From Parelaphostrongylus tenuis (Eukaryota > Nematoda > Chromadorea > Rhabditida > Metastrongylidae): a stretch of 64,000 nucleotides of DNA. Where the stretch lies: assembly GCA_019055375.1 (NCBI GenBank), contig JAHQIW010004555.1:1-64000 (forward strand). Reading direction: 5' to 3'. Below, in pieces: positions 1-13,872 of this stretch. The position numbers and the translations under genes were made by a program. Each line of letters begins with the position of its first letter. Positions within the stretch are counted from its first letter, which is position 1. The notes below the pieces were generated by a model. That model worked only from the letters and a program-made list of their open reading frames with translations, did not search any database and had not been told where the DNA came from.

Positions 1-59
1 ACTAGTACCAAATCGAACGTTAAACCCCTAAAGAGGTACTAGTAGGCAAAGGAAGGAGT

Positions 60-575
60 TTTGTCCAGCCGATATATAAGAGCGGTGGAGCAAAAAAACG
101 TGCGTATGAATGGAAAAACGCAAATCTGTATTCTGCGATACCACGCGCGCTGGCGCCGTTCTCCTACACTGCCAGGATTATCGCCCCAAAAATAAGGTTG
201 CGGCCGCGATACAATGATGCGCTTCAACAGACAACCGATGGACGAGAGTTCCGCTTACCCACTGGATTCCTCGCGGACGTCAAGCAACTCTAAAGGAAGA
301 CCATCGACCGTTGGTCCGATTTCTTCACAAAAAGCGCGTATAGAAGAAAGATATGGATGCCAGCGAGATTCCCTAGAGCGGGTTTTTTTTTTTTTTTTTG
401 GGTTTTTTTTTTTTTTTTGGGACCGAGGACGCGACCCCAACTGTGGCCTACTCGTTGCACGCGCGATAGGGGCCAAGCGAAAAATGGAAGATCCACAGCA
501 GGTGTCGGCTACCCGCTTGAGTCACTCGACGATCAACGGCGATACTTTTCTACAGGTGATAACAGGTGTTACCAC
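60..575 (+). mobile_element. RTE-type non-LTR retrotransposon, 3' end of ORF, heavily damaged
   Basis: Pieces in shifting frames match the C-terminus of the nematode RTE polyprotein: IRDAV..ARI, MRFN, WIP, TGRPS/DRWSDFFTKS and PLESLDDQR. The order is the same as in the copy at 37830-38463. Compared with that copy it has many small insertions and deletions, and two poly-T runs at 383-399 and 403-418 interrupt it. The last matching bases are CAGGTGAT just after the ORF stop. Confidence 0.75.
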
Positions 576-3500
576 GCGCGCTGTAAAAAAAATTTTTTTC
601 CAAAAACACCCGCGTTAGAGCCGCACTAGACCCCAATACTAGTTCTATGAAAAATTGTGTTCCCAAGAAATGCGAGTCGTATATGCATCTTTGTTTGTCT
701 GTTGCCGCGCTAATACAATAGTGACAGTTTTGTGGGCTTAGTTGGTTTTTCATCTTTTGCTGACCAAGGAAACAAACCCATAAATTTTCTGGCCGAGGAT
801 TTGACCAATAATCTAAGCAGATAGCATTTTCCTGATTGTTTCTGCGAGTTGCCGACCAATACCACATCTTTCCTGCGCTTTTATATACTCTGAAAATTGT
901 GTGAGAAAGATTTCCCCCATCAAACTGCGACATTCTGATTATTTTATGAATGTAGTTTTTTGTGTCGCTTACTGTGACCTCGTCAACGGAATGCCTTCAT
1001 TGTCAAAGGACCCAAACACTGGGGAAACAAAGCGTTCAACCTCTGCGTTTAGCCAACAAAATACAGCAATTAGCTTTTCCCTTAATTCACTGTCCAATTT
1101 TTGCGGGCCCGACGACGAAAACAATTAAACTCTGTTAAAATGCAATATTTCTCTACGCATCTCGATTTCCGGTTGATCCCCTATTTATGTTGCTTTGTTC
1201 ATAAACAGAAGTGTGATAACGTCAGCCCTGGGTACCCGATCACGGCCCCGAATACTCTTCAGCGCCCCCCCCCGAATGTCTTAGGATACTTTGTGAAACT
1301 CCATTTCTTACCACCTCCCGTGTGTAGAAACATGCAGTCCTCCAGCAGCTCTGCGAGTTATGCTCGGCCGCCCGAGAAGAATATGCGGGGCGCAAGATAG
1401 TAAGCTAACTCGTGTGACCCAGAACTTTTAACGTATCTGTCATCATGAAAGGGCCGCACTCGTTAGCCGCGAGCTAATGGAGCTCAAATATGAACAACGT
1501 ATGCCCCAAAGGGTTTTCATAGATTGCCACATTTCACAAACCTTTTTTACCTTTTGCCCTTCGTTATTTTTCCTCAGTCAAGATAAACTGTTTGCCTTAC
1601 AATCTCCATTACTGGTTTTTTTTATGAACATGAAATCTTCACAGGATTCCACTTCCAAGCTGAAAATCCTCCGCTCGCCTCAAACGATATACAAAACTTG
1701 CTTATGACGCGAAATTAGAGATGATTATGAAGGAAATTTATAGTTATGTTTCAAGCCGCCTCTCCGAAGGTGCGCCCTTCATACAGAAATATGGTTTTTC
1801 ATTAAAAAACATCTTTAACAAATTTGAATACGCAAATGCAAGCTATTTTGCATTTTACGAGCACCGCCCCTAAGATGCAATGTGCTTTGCGTTAAGTACA
1901 GCATAAGTGTTCGTCGTTCTAAATCGCTTTTGGATCTGTGACAGCTAGCTCATATTGTAGATAACATTGCTAAACAGCCTATTAAAGTAGCGTGCCAGTA
2001 ATCTACGTTGCTCCGGTTACTGAAAACTTTGGATGGAACTTGCCGTCAAAGACCGACACATGGGGAACAAAGACTAACCTTCCTACACTAAGATGCAATA
2101 GAATTTGCCTCTTTTGAGTAATAATAAAAAACATAGCGCAAATTGCGTTAGAAGCTAATATCGGCATTTTAGATAACATAAGAAACCTCAAGTGCCGGAA
2201 GCAGAAATTAGACCTTCGCTCAACGGGAGATGCCAACCCGTGTTTGGTCCCACATAGACCTGCGGCCGAGTGCCTCTCACTACACCACAAAGTACCGTTT
2301 CGACCTACTCATAGATATTCTTCAATGTCTTTATCCTAGCTATCCATCCACCAACAGTTCACTCCGTCTAGGTCCAAAACTTTCGGGTACAACTCACATC
2401 TCCTATGGTCTCTATCGAAATACCATGCCATTCATGCCCGAAAATGCCAGCCAAAAGCATAAGAAAATGTTCACGCGCAACCACTCTTGTTTTGATTCAA
2501 AAAATCGGCCCAATACCTGAAACTTGCTTGAGTGAAATGCAGCCGCTTTACTCAAATACTGCCAGATTTTATGGAAAATAAAAATATCACGATATCTAAT
2601 TTTTATTCTCACTTTTATGCTCTAGAATTGGTTAAACTGAGTCAAGCCGTTTGGCTGAAAGAATAGCTAAAAAATCTGCTTAGTCATGACCAATTCAGCT
2701 ATCTATCAGCTTCAGCTAAATGGTTGCAATGCAAACTTTTTGTTTGTTCGATGACATTACCACCTTATGGCCCATTGCTCGGATAGCGTGAATACATAGA
2801 AACGACTAAGATAATGCAACATTTGCAAGCAAGCAGCCAGTTCTCAATTAGGCCTGCCCTTACTGACCATCGATCCTTTCTCTCAACTATTCTCTTTTGG
2901 TCCATTTCCAATTTGATCCTCTCCTAATCATTCTGTTCGCTATTTCAACAGTACCAATTTCGCGCAAACTTCTGGTTTTCCCTTTAACGTAAGTACAATA
3001 TTTGCTGCTCGAGAATCATTCCTTCATGGTTCGTGCTCTTATTCATACCTTCACCGCTACGGTACAACTTTTTGTTTACCTTCTGAATAAAAAGGAGTTG
3101 TGGGGAAACAGCACAATGGAAAATCAAACAAATTTTAAAAATTTTCAAATTCGTAACTCACAGCAGTCGCTAAGCTTCCCTTCCCGGTTGCCCTAAAAAT
3201 CTGCCCCGTAACCACCTGCCTGGGTCCGGCACAAGCTTCTGGAGTTTCGTATTTGCCCTGAAAGCTAACTTTAATATTTTGCCTCAAAGCGAAGGTTCTC
3301 ATAGGATTAAGAAAATATTGGTTGCTCTATGGCGAAATATAAATTAGAAAAATTAGATATAGTAAATGTGATGCCGTCGCTAAAGGAGTGGAAAACAAAA
3401 AACTATAGCCCTTTTGTTTGCACATCTGAATGTGAGATGATGGGTGCCCCATTCTTGCAGTTCGATTTTTTCATCTTTTGTATTTTTATCTAAGATGATA

Positions 3501-6500
3501 AGACAAGAGGGCGTCTAACTCTGATGTTTTCGATCAACATGCTCTGACGTATTGACGAAACATCCTTATCTAAATCGTGTGCCCCTATGCCCAGCCATGA
3601 GGAAATGCGAGTGATGATCCAACGTTATCGAAAATTATAGTACACGCCGTATAAAGCGACGTCTGCTAACGGTGAGTCCACTCTCACTCAACAAGCGAAG
3701 CCCCCAGTTCGCAGTGCCAAGTTTTTTGTTAGGATGGTTACGTTTCGATACCCCAACAGAATACTTTTCACGGAAAACATCGCTGGGTCTCAGAAGGAAG
3801 GCGGTCATTGACACGGATTTTTTTTTTTTTTTTTTTTGGAAGAAGAACAAAGTAATATTCATAGCGTTTAGCGTTCGCTTACATGCAATGTGCCCAAAAA
3901 TTATACTCAGTACGATTAACTAAGTCTTCACGCATCATCATATAGCCAGTCGAAAACTACTCGAGCAGGCGTATTCGCCTTCTACCGATGACAACTACGA
4001 AGCAAAGAGGTGAATAAACGAAGCCCCGAAAAGCGCAACACGACATCTTTGAGGGATGTTATTGTCGTTATGTACCATCCATGTTTTTAGGTCTTTTCCG
4101 CTCTCTTCTACGAATACTATTATATTTGTCCTAACTCTCAACTTCTTTCTTCTCATTCTGTATCTGCACCTGTGGGTGGGCCGATGCGGAAACGAGAGAA
4201 GCCAAACGAAATTTTCACACTTGCTAAGTACAACGTCCTATGCGCAGAACCAAGGTGGTTTTCAGCATTGAAATATCACCTGGATGAGAGCGTTCCATAT
4301 GCGCTTAACACACTCCGAGCAACTCCTGCCTGCGGTCCGACTATTTCTCTTATGCGTGCATGTCGGCCCAGTGGACATACCAAAATTGGTGTACCTTTTG
4401 ATTTTCTTTTTTTTAGTTAAATATTTTTAGTAAATAAGTTCATAAGAACTGCTCATTTCTTCTTCAGCAGAGAGTAGTAAGCCTTCCCTCGCGCTTGTTA
4501 TAGGTAAAAATGCCGCGTAGTTTATCTCCACCTAAGGGCGACAGTTTTAGGGCTTAACCGCACAAGCCGTTGTGGTTGGTTGCTGACAGCCCCGATACCT
4601 TGATCGCCAAACAAAAATTATAGCCCACCAACAGTAGCAGAGTGGCTAGACATTTCCTCGGTGGAGAGTGAAACGAGCAATCAACTCCCATTTAGCGTTT
4701 GGAAGCTCCTCCCTCCCTGTATATATCTTAATGCTGTGCTAGATATATAATTACAACACTTATAACATATTCGCCCCCTAACAATAAAATAAAGAGACTT
4801 TTTTTGCTTGATTAGACATGTCCAATAGCGGGCCACAACTAAACTGAGTTTAGCCCCGATAGGTGATGTACCAGCCGAACCCATATCAGTTGGTTGCTGA
4901 CAGCTGCAGAGTTCTAACATGAACAAAGAGGGTGATCGACTGAGTTGTCTCTGCCAAGAGGCTCCAACCCACTTGTCGAGAGAACACGCGAGCTCACTGC
5001 TTGGATCGAGAGTTTGAATGCCACTTGCCCATACGTAAATGTGAGGAAATAGCTTCTGCCATTGTCGAAGAGTACAAAGCACACTGACTTTGGACTGGAT
5101 TCCACATCATCTTGTTGTTAGATATTACAAAACTTTTATGTTTCTTCCGTGTTATTTCTTGATAAAGCTACCCCATTATATAGCTGGTGCAAAAAACTAG
5201 ACGTCCATCAGGACATGTGGAAATGTGTTTCGATAAATTACAGAGGAGGTTGATGACTACGCTAATTTTCCGAATAAACGGCGACAAGTGAAATTCGTCC
5301 TTATTCGCTGAACAAGAACTTTCATAAGGGTATAAAATCATTCGAAAAGATTTCTTAACTCGTCAGCCCGTTAAACAGCCGTTTCCGAAAAGACCCTTTT
5401 ATAAGACCTCAGATGAGTGGAAAAATCAGCGCCTGCTTTCGCACATCTTTATTCGCCCAAAGCAGTTGTTCTTCTTTAGACTATTATAATCATTCGATAA
5501 TCATAATAATTAATCTCACAATCATACATTGGAATTCAGAAATTCCAAACGCCGCTGAATAATTTCTAAAAAATCTGTAGTGAACTCCGAAGGGTTTAAG
5601 CAAGCAGATGAAACAATTACTGATTAACATAAGGCCGGCCAGGGTGTGTCTTTTGGCCCCCAATTACTTTTACGGGCCTGCCGAGAGACGGGACACATGC
5701 GCACACAGTGCAGGGGGGTGCCCCTGACTCTCCCTCCTCTTCCCTTCCTCCCCTATCAGCCGAACACACACCCAATGAGAGGTAACACGACACATATAAA
5801 GATGGATTCTATGAATTTAACCGAGGAATTATGCCTTTAACCTACCAAATCTTCAAAAGAAATCCAGATAAAACATATGACCCTGGTTTCTAGCAAGAGT
5901 CGTTCTCTTGCATATCTAACCAAACCTTTGTGCCAACGCCTCTCCATGTGAGCTTCTAGCGTGCTATCCAGGCCGAGCCGAACCCCCCATCACCAAGGAC
6001 AAAACCACACAAGAAGAGCAAACGCGCATCAAAAGAACAAGCCCCAGTAGAATGCTTTATCTTTTTGCTCACCTGACTAGTAAAATTGCAACGCATCCTA
6101 TGCTAAGTACCTTGCTAGAATGGGCGATGCCAATGTTCTATAACGAGCAAACATTACACACATTATATACCCCCAAATAACTTTGTACACGCTCCTTTCA
6201 GATTTAACTGCTCGGTGTGTCGCGACAAGAACTAAGCAACAACGTCAGACGGCCAAGACCCTCCTCGGTTTAGTTGCTGGAACTAAAAAACATGCGAGCA
6301 TGGATCGAACGCTGTTTATTCTTTCTGTCGTATTATCCTTCTATGTGTCTCTCTTGTGATGAGAAGGGTTAGCCTTGACGTTGGTCTGTCCCGTTGTTGT
6401 CCTGCATACGTAAATGTATCATGCTTTTCAATGCAGATGATTTGTTCTATTAATGCACAGAATAAAAGCTAAAGCGAGACCTTAACCAACGAACTAAACC

Positions 6501-8393
6501 AACGATCCCGGCTATTCGCTGCGCCGTATACCTACTTAAACAAAAAAGTAGAAGATGATCTGCTGAGCGCGTTATAATGCAGAAAAGACTGACTAATTAC
6601 CCATGGCCACACCTAAGGACACAGAAACATAAACAACCAATGTTACATGTTTAGAACGCATTGCTTTATCAATGAAAAACCCTGATTAAACTCTACAAAT
6701 CTCACTCACCAAACATCACTGAACCAACATTTCTATATTACTTACTAGTGACCGACGGGTGGGATTTCAACATCCATGTAAAAACGCACCGCTCCACTGC
6801 GGTTTTATGTCTTGAACTAATACAGCAGATTGAATACGGACCAGCTTTTTCTGACTACACACTCACGGTCAAATCAAAACACAAGGAAGAAAGTTTTGAT
6901 GAAAAGATTGCGCGTAGAAGTACCCCGCTATAACAAAAAAATTGCCATTGACACAAAATGATCCGAAAGCCCCGCCATATACTCTCCATTTTGAAGGTAA
7001 TTATATCCTGTAAAACAGATCAAATAACTACGACGATATTCCGCATCCATTTGCGGAAACAAGAGCTCCATCGAGATTATATCCGTTTCTCATAAAAAAT
7101 CTTATCTGTTTCACTACAGATTTTAGCTGCTGAGCCTCAGCAGGAGCACCAATAATAAACCGTGAAGCTTTTGGGAGGAAGTGATCTATGAACGAATAAT
7201 GTAGTTGCTGTGCGCTGTACCAACCTTGCCTGCATTTTATTGAGAGCATAACTCAGTTGAATTTTGTGCTGTTGCTCTCTTACCGATTTCTATGCCTAAA
7301 ATTACCTTGATTGGGATCTTAAATATTTGACGATACAAGCCATTTCCCTCCCTTGCTCCCCCTGCTCACTCCCGCACTATAACGATAGCAGGAGTCATTC
7401 CAACTCTTTAGAGATTTTTCCACTACTGATTACCGTTACTTACACAACATGCCCAACAATTCTACAGGCCTTACCGGCAAGTAAAAGATGTTTTATTGAT
7501 TTTAGAGTGATTACGATAGCTTGAGAAACAACCAGTTGCAATCTTTATAATAGATCGTTCTATGAGTTTTCGGCACTAGAGCAATAAATACCAAATTTAT
7601 CAACCGGAATAATAAAATACAATATTATCAAACGGATAATAAATAAACAAATTTACAACCCCACACTAATCGAAATTGCACATGATTATCGGTTATTTCC
7701 AGTGCGCATTTTGCGACCATTCTGGTATAGAACTTGACTAGAAACTCTTTGAAATCGAGCGGTCTTGGGAGCAATTAGCCCGTCTATATAGAAGGCGCGC
7801 CGTAGGAGAAAAGCTAGTGGGAGCGACCGCTGAGCGCAAGACAACATGAGTGCGAGAATGTGGGTGTGATGCGACTGCTGACAGGACGCTAAGGACAGTG
7901 GTTCCGAAGTTTAGAGCGGTGAGGAAAAGTCCTGGAGGTCAGCGGCGCCCGAAGCGTCCACAGGAAAAGCCACATAGGCTTAAGCGCCGTTCAACTAGCA
8001 TTTTCCCGTCTATGCGTATTTGTGCATGCATTAGCAAACTGAATTTGTTTTACAAAAAACTCCATCTCAAAACAACCTACAGGAATCACTCTATACCGAA
8101 ATGTTCGCAAAAAAATGCGCAACTAAACAATTTAGGTCATGCATGTATTAATTACTTCTGCCGCCCAATAGATTTGCGTGATTTCATCGCCGTAGTCCAG
8201 ACCACAATGTTTTTGGAACGATCCAATAGTCGCAGAGATTTTCTGAATGGCCGGCTAGAAAGTAGATGCTTCATTACCAAGAGGAGTTCTATCATGGTAT
8301 GCTTTAAAGATATATGGGAAACCTAGGACTCACCACCCTTGAATTTCTTATGATCACACACGCAAGAACCAGCCATTAGTCCTTATAAAACTA

Positions 8394-8418
8394 CCCCCCC
8401 CCCCCCCCCCAAAAAAAA
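8394..8418. repeat. Poly-C/poly-A homopolymer block
   Basis: 17 C followed directly by 8 A. This is characteristic of the noisy left part of the window. Confidence 0.95.
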
Positions 8419-11400
8419 GCTTTGAATCGAAATGCTACCTGTACGAAACAAGTCTATATGCTAGAGCGCTTTCTCCAGTTGTTAGGTTTTCTTTTTCATT
8501 CGTAAACATATAAGCAAAGATGTTTGCAATAGAGTCATACAAACCATAAGTTATTGCTCAATTCGATTTCTCCTAATTCGTTTTTTAAAAAAAGACAATA
8601 CAAAGCGAGATCAGCAAAAAGAAAAAGGCAGACTTCCCAGAACCTTCAAGCGAGCGGATTTTGCGGCCCCCAATTGAATTGAAGAATCGAGAAAGAAACT
8701 CTACGATCCATGGAAACGACTTGTAAAACCTCCAGAATGCTAGGGACACTGTAGTGTAACACATAGTATGGGGAATTCATAATCAATTGCACAATTAGAA
8801 GCGCCCACAGTAATTGGTATTAATTTACTGGCTAAAGAGTTGAGTCGCATTACATGCTCTTTCTCAAAGAATATCATGAACCATCTGTCACATTACAATA
8901 TGAAGTACTGATGACTGCAGAAAGAGGGCCCACAAAATACTGTCAAGCCCGCTGTGCACTACATGCGAACATGTAAGCCAAACGCTTGTCCGCCGGCTTC
9001 ACGCTCATGCGTATGTACAACACTATGTTGCCAGCTGCATGCAGTCAAAGAGAACAGTATAACATAGTAATGAAGACAAGAATGAGCCTCTCGTCCTCAA
9101 TGTTGGTCTCTCCTACAGGACACTCATTTGATCTGATCTGAGCTTAGTCTAGAGTTGATGGATGCCGATATGTAGTAATAAACAATCACATTGCGTAGAG
9201 CGTTCTAGCAAGTTTTTCAAGGAGTGCTGACTGTCTACCTCACATAAATGCAGCCCATGAATGTGTGATCTCCGCTAAGCAGAGAAGGCTTGAAGACCGC
9301 GCGACTGGATACGACCGACAGAGATTGGGTATTTATCGCCCCCCAAGGCCATCTTCACTCATTGTGTACACGTAGACCTTGAAGAGGGAGCGAATTTTAT
9401 AACGATTCCATATCTATAGACTTTTTTGATTGTACATGTCATACATGCAAGCAAGCACTACACGCCTTTTGATTCTCACTTTACTATGCGATAGCGAAGA
9501 AAAACGTGCCTGCAAGTCGAATGGAACGATAACTGAGGTGCATCAAATCATCGTTAATAATTTACGTGCGATGAATTATTTATAACGAGTAGCTAGGTAC
9601 TCCCTTCTGCGCTTTTTTTTGTAAGCTCTAAGTTGACATCAACATAGAGATTGAGAGATTTTAACAAGTTTCGTATCCTTGAACTCCGCCTGCCCTTAGA
9701 TCACATCTTTTTGAATCTCCAACATGTTCCTTCTTACTTCATTAGCCTGTTTTAAGTTTCTTATTAGTCTCATTTTTTTCTTGAATATCTATACAGCCTT
9801 TTGTCTAACGTTCCATAAATCTATCTTTTCGCCCCACACTTCAGCTTGTCTATTTCTATATGAGAACTTTTTCAATACTGCCATGTGTTCTAAAAATATT
9901 GAGGGTTAGTCTCCAATAAGGAATTCACCAGTATGCTGAACTGGCATCGAAATTTCACGCTCAACATTGAGGTGGGCTATTTTTAGGTATTTGAAATGCA
10001 ATCCTCTTTTGGATAGATAAGCTTAATAGATCTGTCCCGGTCTTCAGCATATTGACCCTGTGATGATAATAGTACATGAGGTACTTGATGGGTTGGGTTT
10101 TTTTTTTTTGTCTGTTGACACGTGATTGCCCACACGCAAACCCAAGCCGAAATCTGGTAGCCACGCATACACTAGTCAGCAAATTGCCAACCAGCTCTTC
10201 TGCAACTCTGAAATATTTCAATTATTCTTCAATTATTTGACATCGCTACCTTGGCCCAAATCAAAAGAAGCCAACAGGCTCTGAAAATTATTAAAATATC
10301 ATCACGGCAGCATGCGTTGAGAGACAGGAAGGGGAGGACAGAGTTAGGAACAAAAATCTGATATAGAACCTTGGGAAGAATTGGAAGCCCTAGCTGACAG
10401 AAGCCAAACCACATAGAAGCAGCTCAATGGATTGAGATAGTATTAGCGGATACAAGTAAGAAGGTTAGTGGAACGAAAAGAGGCAAAATAAAGAATAAAG
10501 CCGCAACTAGCGAAGAGCCCAAAGGTATTTGGATAAGATGACTTGCGAGAGCGCACAAATGCCATTGCTTAGGGCATGCTCCAACCAGCCTATTGCCACC
10601 CACTCTAGCTGTAGATTGAACCTTATTGCGCTAAGTCCAAAGAGAGATTACCAGTACCAATCCAGCATCACCTTGACCCCCTCTTAGCTATCGACACTTC
10701 ATCTATAGTAGAATCAATACGATCATCAACGACTGGCCGGTTTCTTATCGTGGAACGCTGCTAGATAAATCCGTTGAGGGGTGTTAGCGAGTAGTCAAGC
10801 TTGTTTGTTCATACAATGACAGCGTGCAGGGTCTAAAATCAAAAAGACACTTGTGAGTAAAGCGTATAATATGACAAAAAAGTACCAAGCCAATGAGCCC
10901 AATCGAGTGCACAACACTCGGTGTTAGGCCTGAATGTTTTCACCCTGCCACATAGATGTGTGCTAAAGCTGAACGTCGTCGATAACAGTTATAACACATA
11001 AGGAGTGTGACAATCCCGAGAGAAACTGGCTATGAAAAGACCGAGCAGACGACGGGTTCTGCCCGGCCTGATGAGTACTTGTTTTAAGGACGAAACACGT
11101 GATCTAGCGGCTGCTACAGAGGCATCCCCGATTACCAGACACATGACATGTTGCGCTCAAATAGATGATGAGATAGCGATGTGTTTTTATGTGATAATTT
11201 GCCCCCCCCATCGGCCGTATACCCGGTGATGATGCCCCTCCATCGCGGCGCCGCGGCCGGGATCTCACCTCTGTGCCCCCACCTGCCACTGCGCCCCCTC
11301 CAGGCCCAGTCGCAAAACAAACGCCCCACATGGCGGACGTAACCGCCCCGGGCTGTCCTTGAGATTCAAAGAAGACGCGCCTCAACGACCAGCTATTTCA

Positions 11401-12032
11401 CGGCGCCTCACAAGAGAACGAAGAAAAATGCAATCGAAGCCCTTAGCATGAGTACTTGGGATCTCACAGTAAAGAACGGCAGATTATCAACAGGTCAAGC
11501 CTCTGGTCCACCTCATAGTTTGCTAGTGTGGTGTTAACGACCAAATTCCTGTAACACCCGTTATGCCTCTAGCTATCACACTGTTGAGCACTGTTTCGCT
11601 ATAACGGACGTTTCCTATCCCTGCCACGGCCTAATGTTTTGGGAGTTTCACGCAAACATCATCACAAAATATGCTTGCCACATTCGTGCTACAATTACGC
11701 TGTCATTGTTTTAACTCAGACCAATGCCATTCTGATAAAGAAAACGATGACTCTGTTTTTAGCCAAACTTTCGCAGTTGAAGAATGGCCACGCTCAGTTG
11801 ACCTGCTCTCTCCTAAAAGGCGAGTAGTCTCTGTTGGTCTTGCCGACTATCGTGCACGGCTAACACAACACTAATTACCTTCACTCATCTGGTTCGCCGC
11901 GCCACTGCAACTAGTCATAATACCTCGCCAAGATCGACATGATATCGCTTTCAAAACGCAGAGTTTGTTGCGATTCCTTGTGCAACAGTACTCTGCATGG
12001 CTAAAAACTTTTAGTGGCCCAGCCCAATCCCG

Positions 12033-12116
12033 CCCCCCCCCCCCCCCCCCCCCCGCGCCCCCTGCCACCCCCCCCCCGCAACTTCGTGCCCAAATCTTGC
12101 GCCTCCCCCCCCCCCC
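12033..12116. repeat. Poly-C tracts
   Basis: 22 consecutive C at 12033-12054, then further runs of 7-12 C up to 12116. Proline- or glycine-rich open frames here are artefacts. Confidence 0.95.
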
Positions 12117-13019
12117 ACTCTTCCCAAATTGCAATCCAAGTTCCAACTAAATGTCAGTGATACATTATTCTGGTGTGTCCTCTTCATTGACGTTCTATAT
12201 AGACACCTTCGCTCAAAACGCCCCCCCAATGAGCCTAGTAGCTCCAAAATTGTCAACGGTATTTCCCTCCCGTGCCCATAACATACTACCCTGGTCTCCT
12301 CTAGGGCTTATGGATCTTTATGCACTACCTTAAACGGGGCCCGTAGTGTGTTCACTTCATTGTTGAGGCCTCATCCGCTTAAACGTTCAGAGTACTTCGC
12401 GTGAGCTAATTGTATAACCGATCCTTGCGGCGCAAATTCATATCCTATTGTAAAGGAAACCGAACGCCCTTACGCTCCGTCGTTATGCAATGATGGAGGC
12501 TAGTACAAACATTTATGTACCCGCGCTCAAAGTCATCTATGGGAATGTATCGCACTAGATTACGCTGTGCCGGTCGATATGCACAAGATTCCGACATTGC
12601 CATTGACACCAAACTAGTAGAGTGTCTTGGCTGAGATCTCTCGACCGGATCTACATATAGATTCGCCTAATAATAAACCAATAGTGAATCTCCGAGTTTA
12701 ACCATTACATAACTTGTCTATTTGCAACATTCAGTCGTCGCCTTTTGAGCCCCCGAACACCTAGTATTCTTCGAAAAAAAGGCCACGTCGAATAAACAAA
12801 TACAGAGATTTCAGAATCTTGATCATTGATTACAGCTCTACCACCACCCTTGGGAACGCTGAATTGTTGTTATAGGCGAGGAGTGCACCCGTACAGGATA
12901 TGGTCACCAGACAACTAGCCGTCATAGAAGTGAGATCAACTGACGACGTGGAATTTTTGACTTAGCGGCGGCCGGAAACTGGGCCCTGGTTTTAGGCACA
13001 GGTTAAAAATACGCTGTAT

Positions 13020-13305
13020 GCTGTTTTCAGATCTTCAATTGCTCTGTCCGGGGTAGCGCGTCACCACCGCGTCCGCCGTCCGCATCGAGCAGCACCCCCA
13101 GTGCAACCGCCCCCTTCTCGGCATCGGGTATCAAACCAGACCGGCGCTCGGCGGGGCACTGCCGCCCTAACCAACTCCACCCGGGCTTTTTCAAGCGTAA
13201 AGTCAGCGACAGCAGCAAGCACCGTCCTCGACAGTGCGAAGAGCGAGTAAGAAGTGATCTCCAAGACACCAAGGTGAGCACGCCCCCCGTTGGAGTATCC
13301 AGCAC
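13020..13305 (-). other. GC-rich block with coding-like minus strand
   Basis: About 280 bp that is clearly GC-richer than its surroundings. Minus-strand frames read like bacterial protein in two registers (FTLEKARVELVRAAVP, and SGLIPDAEKGAVALG in the next frame), as if one indel splits a reading frame. I cannot name a family. It could be foreign or contaminant sequence joined into the noisy contig end. Confidence 0.35.
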
Positions 13306-13825
13306 TCAAGACTTCAAGCAAAATGTACACACGACAGATAAGCGCAGATGGGACTAAACTTTTTTTTTTTTGCAACACACGAATCGTGGAAACATGCCGA
13401 ATGTACTTTGACATGCCGCCGATATGCTTGGCAAATATTTTTCGCTTCAAAATTAACCCAATGCTACACCTTTGACTTTCGAGTGTTTCTTTAAGCAAGA
13501 CCACGCTCAAAAAGTTAAATAAATCTCAAATTATTTTTTTTGAGCATCGAACACTGGAAACAAAGGTTTGATAGTTTGAAAAAAAAAAGAGCCATAGGAG
13601 CAATCGGTGTCAAACATTACGCAATCTATTGATTATTTCATCTATGACTGGCAGGGGTGTAAATCGTTCAATCAGTCAATTTACCTGTTATACGAGCTGT
13701 AGGTAGAAGTCCCCGGCGAGGATGTGCCATCGAAATGAAGACGCAAGGTTGTTGCCCCGACTGACAATGGCCTGCCCAAGGTCCGAAACACGCTGTATCG
13801 GGCCCCTATACAAGGGACCCGCTTA

Positions 13826-13872
13826 TTAACAGGCCATCATGACATGCTTGGCTCAAATAATAATTATCAGAT
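13826..13872 (+). repeat. Degraded half of the 34.4-kb foldback element
   Basis: AACAGGCCATCATGACATGC followed by TTGGCTCAAATAATAATTATC resembles the right arm at about 34520-34562, with several substitutions and indels. It is one of the few recognisable items in the first 17 kb. Confidence 0.55.

Noticed and set aside
1..43. ACTAGTACC...GGTACTAGT short inverted repeat at the window start
   Set aside because: Nine-base arms at a noisy contig end. It could be a terminus of something, but there is no second copy or TSD to support it.
214..629. 134- and 90-codon open frames with poly-Phe/Gly
   Set aside because: They run through T homopolymers inside a damaged RTE fragment. The real signal is the RTE C-terminus in shifting frames.
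7850..8326. A 158-codon plus-strand open frame
   Set aside because: It is the longest frame in the left arm, but it has no family signature, no splice sites and basic, random-looking composition. I treat it as chance in noisy sequence.
11871..12256. Gly-rich or Pro-rich proteins near 12 kb
   Set aside because: Created by C homopolymers of up to 22 bases in the noisy arm. There is no other coding evidence.
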